Positions 7,185 to 7,268 of a DNA stretch of 7,268 nt are shown here, in pieces. Source of the DNA: Chitinophaga pinensis (GTDB taxonomy: Bacteria; Bacteroidota; Bacteroidia; Flavobacteriales_D; Crocinitomicaceae). Position numbers and translations under genes: made by a program. Numbering within the stretch: the first letter of the stretch is position 1; the number at the start of each line of letters is the position of its first letter. The notes under the pieces were generated by a model. That model saw only the letters and a program-made list of their open reading frames with translations, had not been told where the DNA came from and did not search any database. The stretch is taken from contig CAMDGP010000109.1 of NCBI GenBank assembly GCA_945897765.1, forward strand, positions 1-7,268, written 5' to 3'.

Positions 7185-7253
7185 AGTTGAAAACTGATAA
7201 CTGAAAACGGAAAGTTAATTTAACTCTCAACTTTCAACTCTCAGTTTTCAACT
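7185..7253. repeat. 69-base palindrome built from degenerate heptamers, downstream of infC
   Basis: The two 34-base arms (7185-7218 and 7220-7253) are symmetric about T7219 without gaps, and 27 of 34 positions are complementary. The outer 13 bases are perfect (AGTTGAAAACTGA with TCAGTTTTCAACT) and the centre AGTTAATTTAACT is also palindromic. Both arms have a 7-base period: the right arm reads TTAACTC, TCAACTT, TCAACTC, TCAGTTT, TCAACTA (7220-7254) and the left reads AAGTTGA, AAACTGA, TAACTGA, AAACGGA, AAGTTAA (7184-7218). As RNA it would form a long hairpin starting four bases after the infC stop. No T-run follows on the + strand (AGAAGATGCTGATAT to the window end); on the - strand the hairpin is followed by the T-rich complement of 7163-7184. 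It could be a dispersed intergenic repeat, an mRNA-processing or stabilising hairpin, or a terminator read from either side. The structure is seen directly; its role is inferred. Confidence 0.8.
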
Positions 7254-7268
7254 AGAAGATGCTGATAT

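Noticed and set aside
7182..7268. Start of rpmI, expected after infC in the usual thrS-infC-rpmI-rplT order
   Set aside because: Only 87 bases remain after infC and most are the palindrome. The last 15 bases contain an ATG (7259-7261 region reads AGATGCTGATAT) but too little follows to judge a reading frame.
1..7268. Search for CRISPR arrays, tRNA/rRNA genes, insertion sequences, toxin-antitoxin or phage genes
   Set aside because: No spaced direct repeats, tRNA-like cloverleaf, transposase motif or small-gene pair was recognised by eye; the window is filled by six full-length genes.

Overview
The window reads as an ordinary chromosomal stretch from an AT-rich member of the Bacteroidota, most likely a flavobacterium-like lineage. 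Three things point there. Exact TAnnTTTG -7 promoter elements stand before the first gene and before thrS. No start codon has a Shine-Dalgarno sequence. The protein set (signal-peptide beta-barrel protein, WG-repeat protein, TonB-like protein with an N/S/K-rich linker) is typical of that phylum. The lineage is inferred from these signs, not from a database search. All six genes are on the + strand and together fill nearly the whole window.

Layout. Positions 1-72 hold a promoter for a 274-residue secreted outer-membrane beta-barrel protein (73-897). Its stop codon is followed after one base by a TTG-started nadE (899-1684, ammonia-dependent NAD+ synthetase). Eighteen bases later comes a 702-residue exported protein with helical, TPR-like repeats followed by about eleven WG repeats (1703-3811). 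Its stop overlaps by four bases the start of a 255-residue inner-membrane-anchored protein with a TonB-like C-terminal domain (3808-4575). These four genes look like one transcription unit, because no gap between them is longer than 18 bases.

A 111-base gap (4576-4686) carries a promoter for the second unit, thrS (4687-6627, threonyl-tRNA synthetase) and infC (6636-7181, translation initiation factor IF3), which are eight bases apart. In many bacteria this pair is followed by rpmI and rplT; the window ends before that could be seen. Directly after infC lies a 69-base imperfect palindrome (7185-7253), each arm built from five degenerate 7-base units.

How the parts relate. The second unit is translation housekeeping. 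The first mixes one essential cofactor enzyme (NadE) with three envelope proteins of unknown specific role, and the WG-repeat and TonB-like proteins are tightly coupled. I found no mobile element, CRISPR array, RNA gene, defence system or biosynthetic cluster. The points most worth a second look are the heptamer-built palindrome after infC, the coupled WG/TonB-like pair, and the thrS start, where an upstream in-frame TTG belongs to the promoter and is not the initiation codon.
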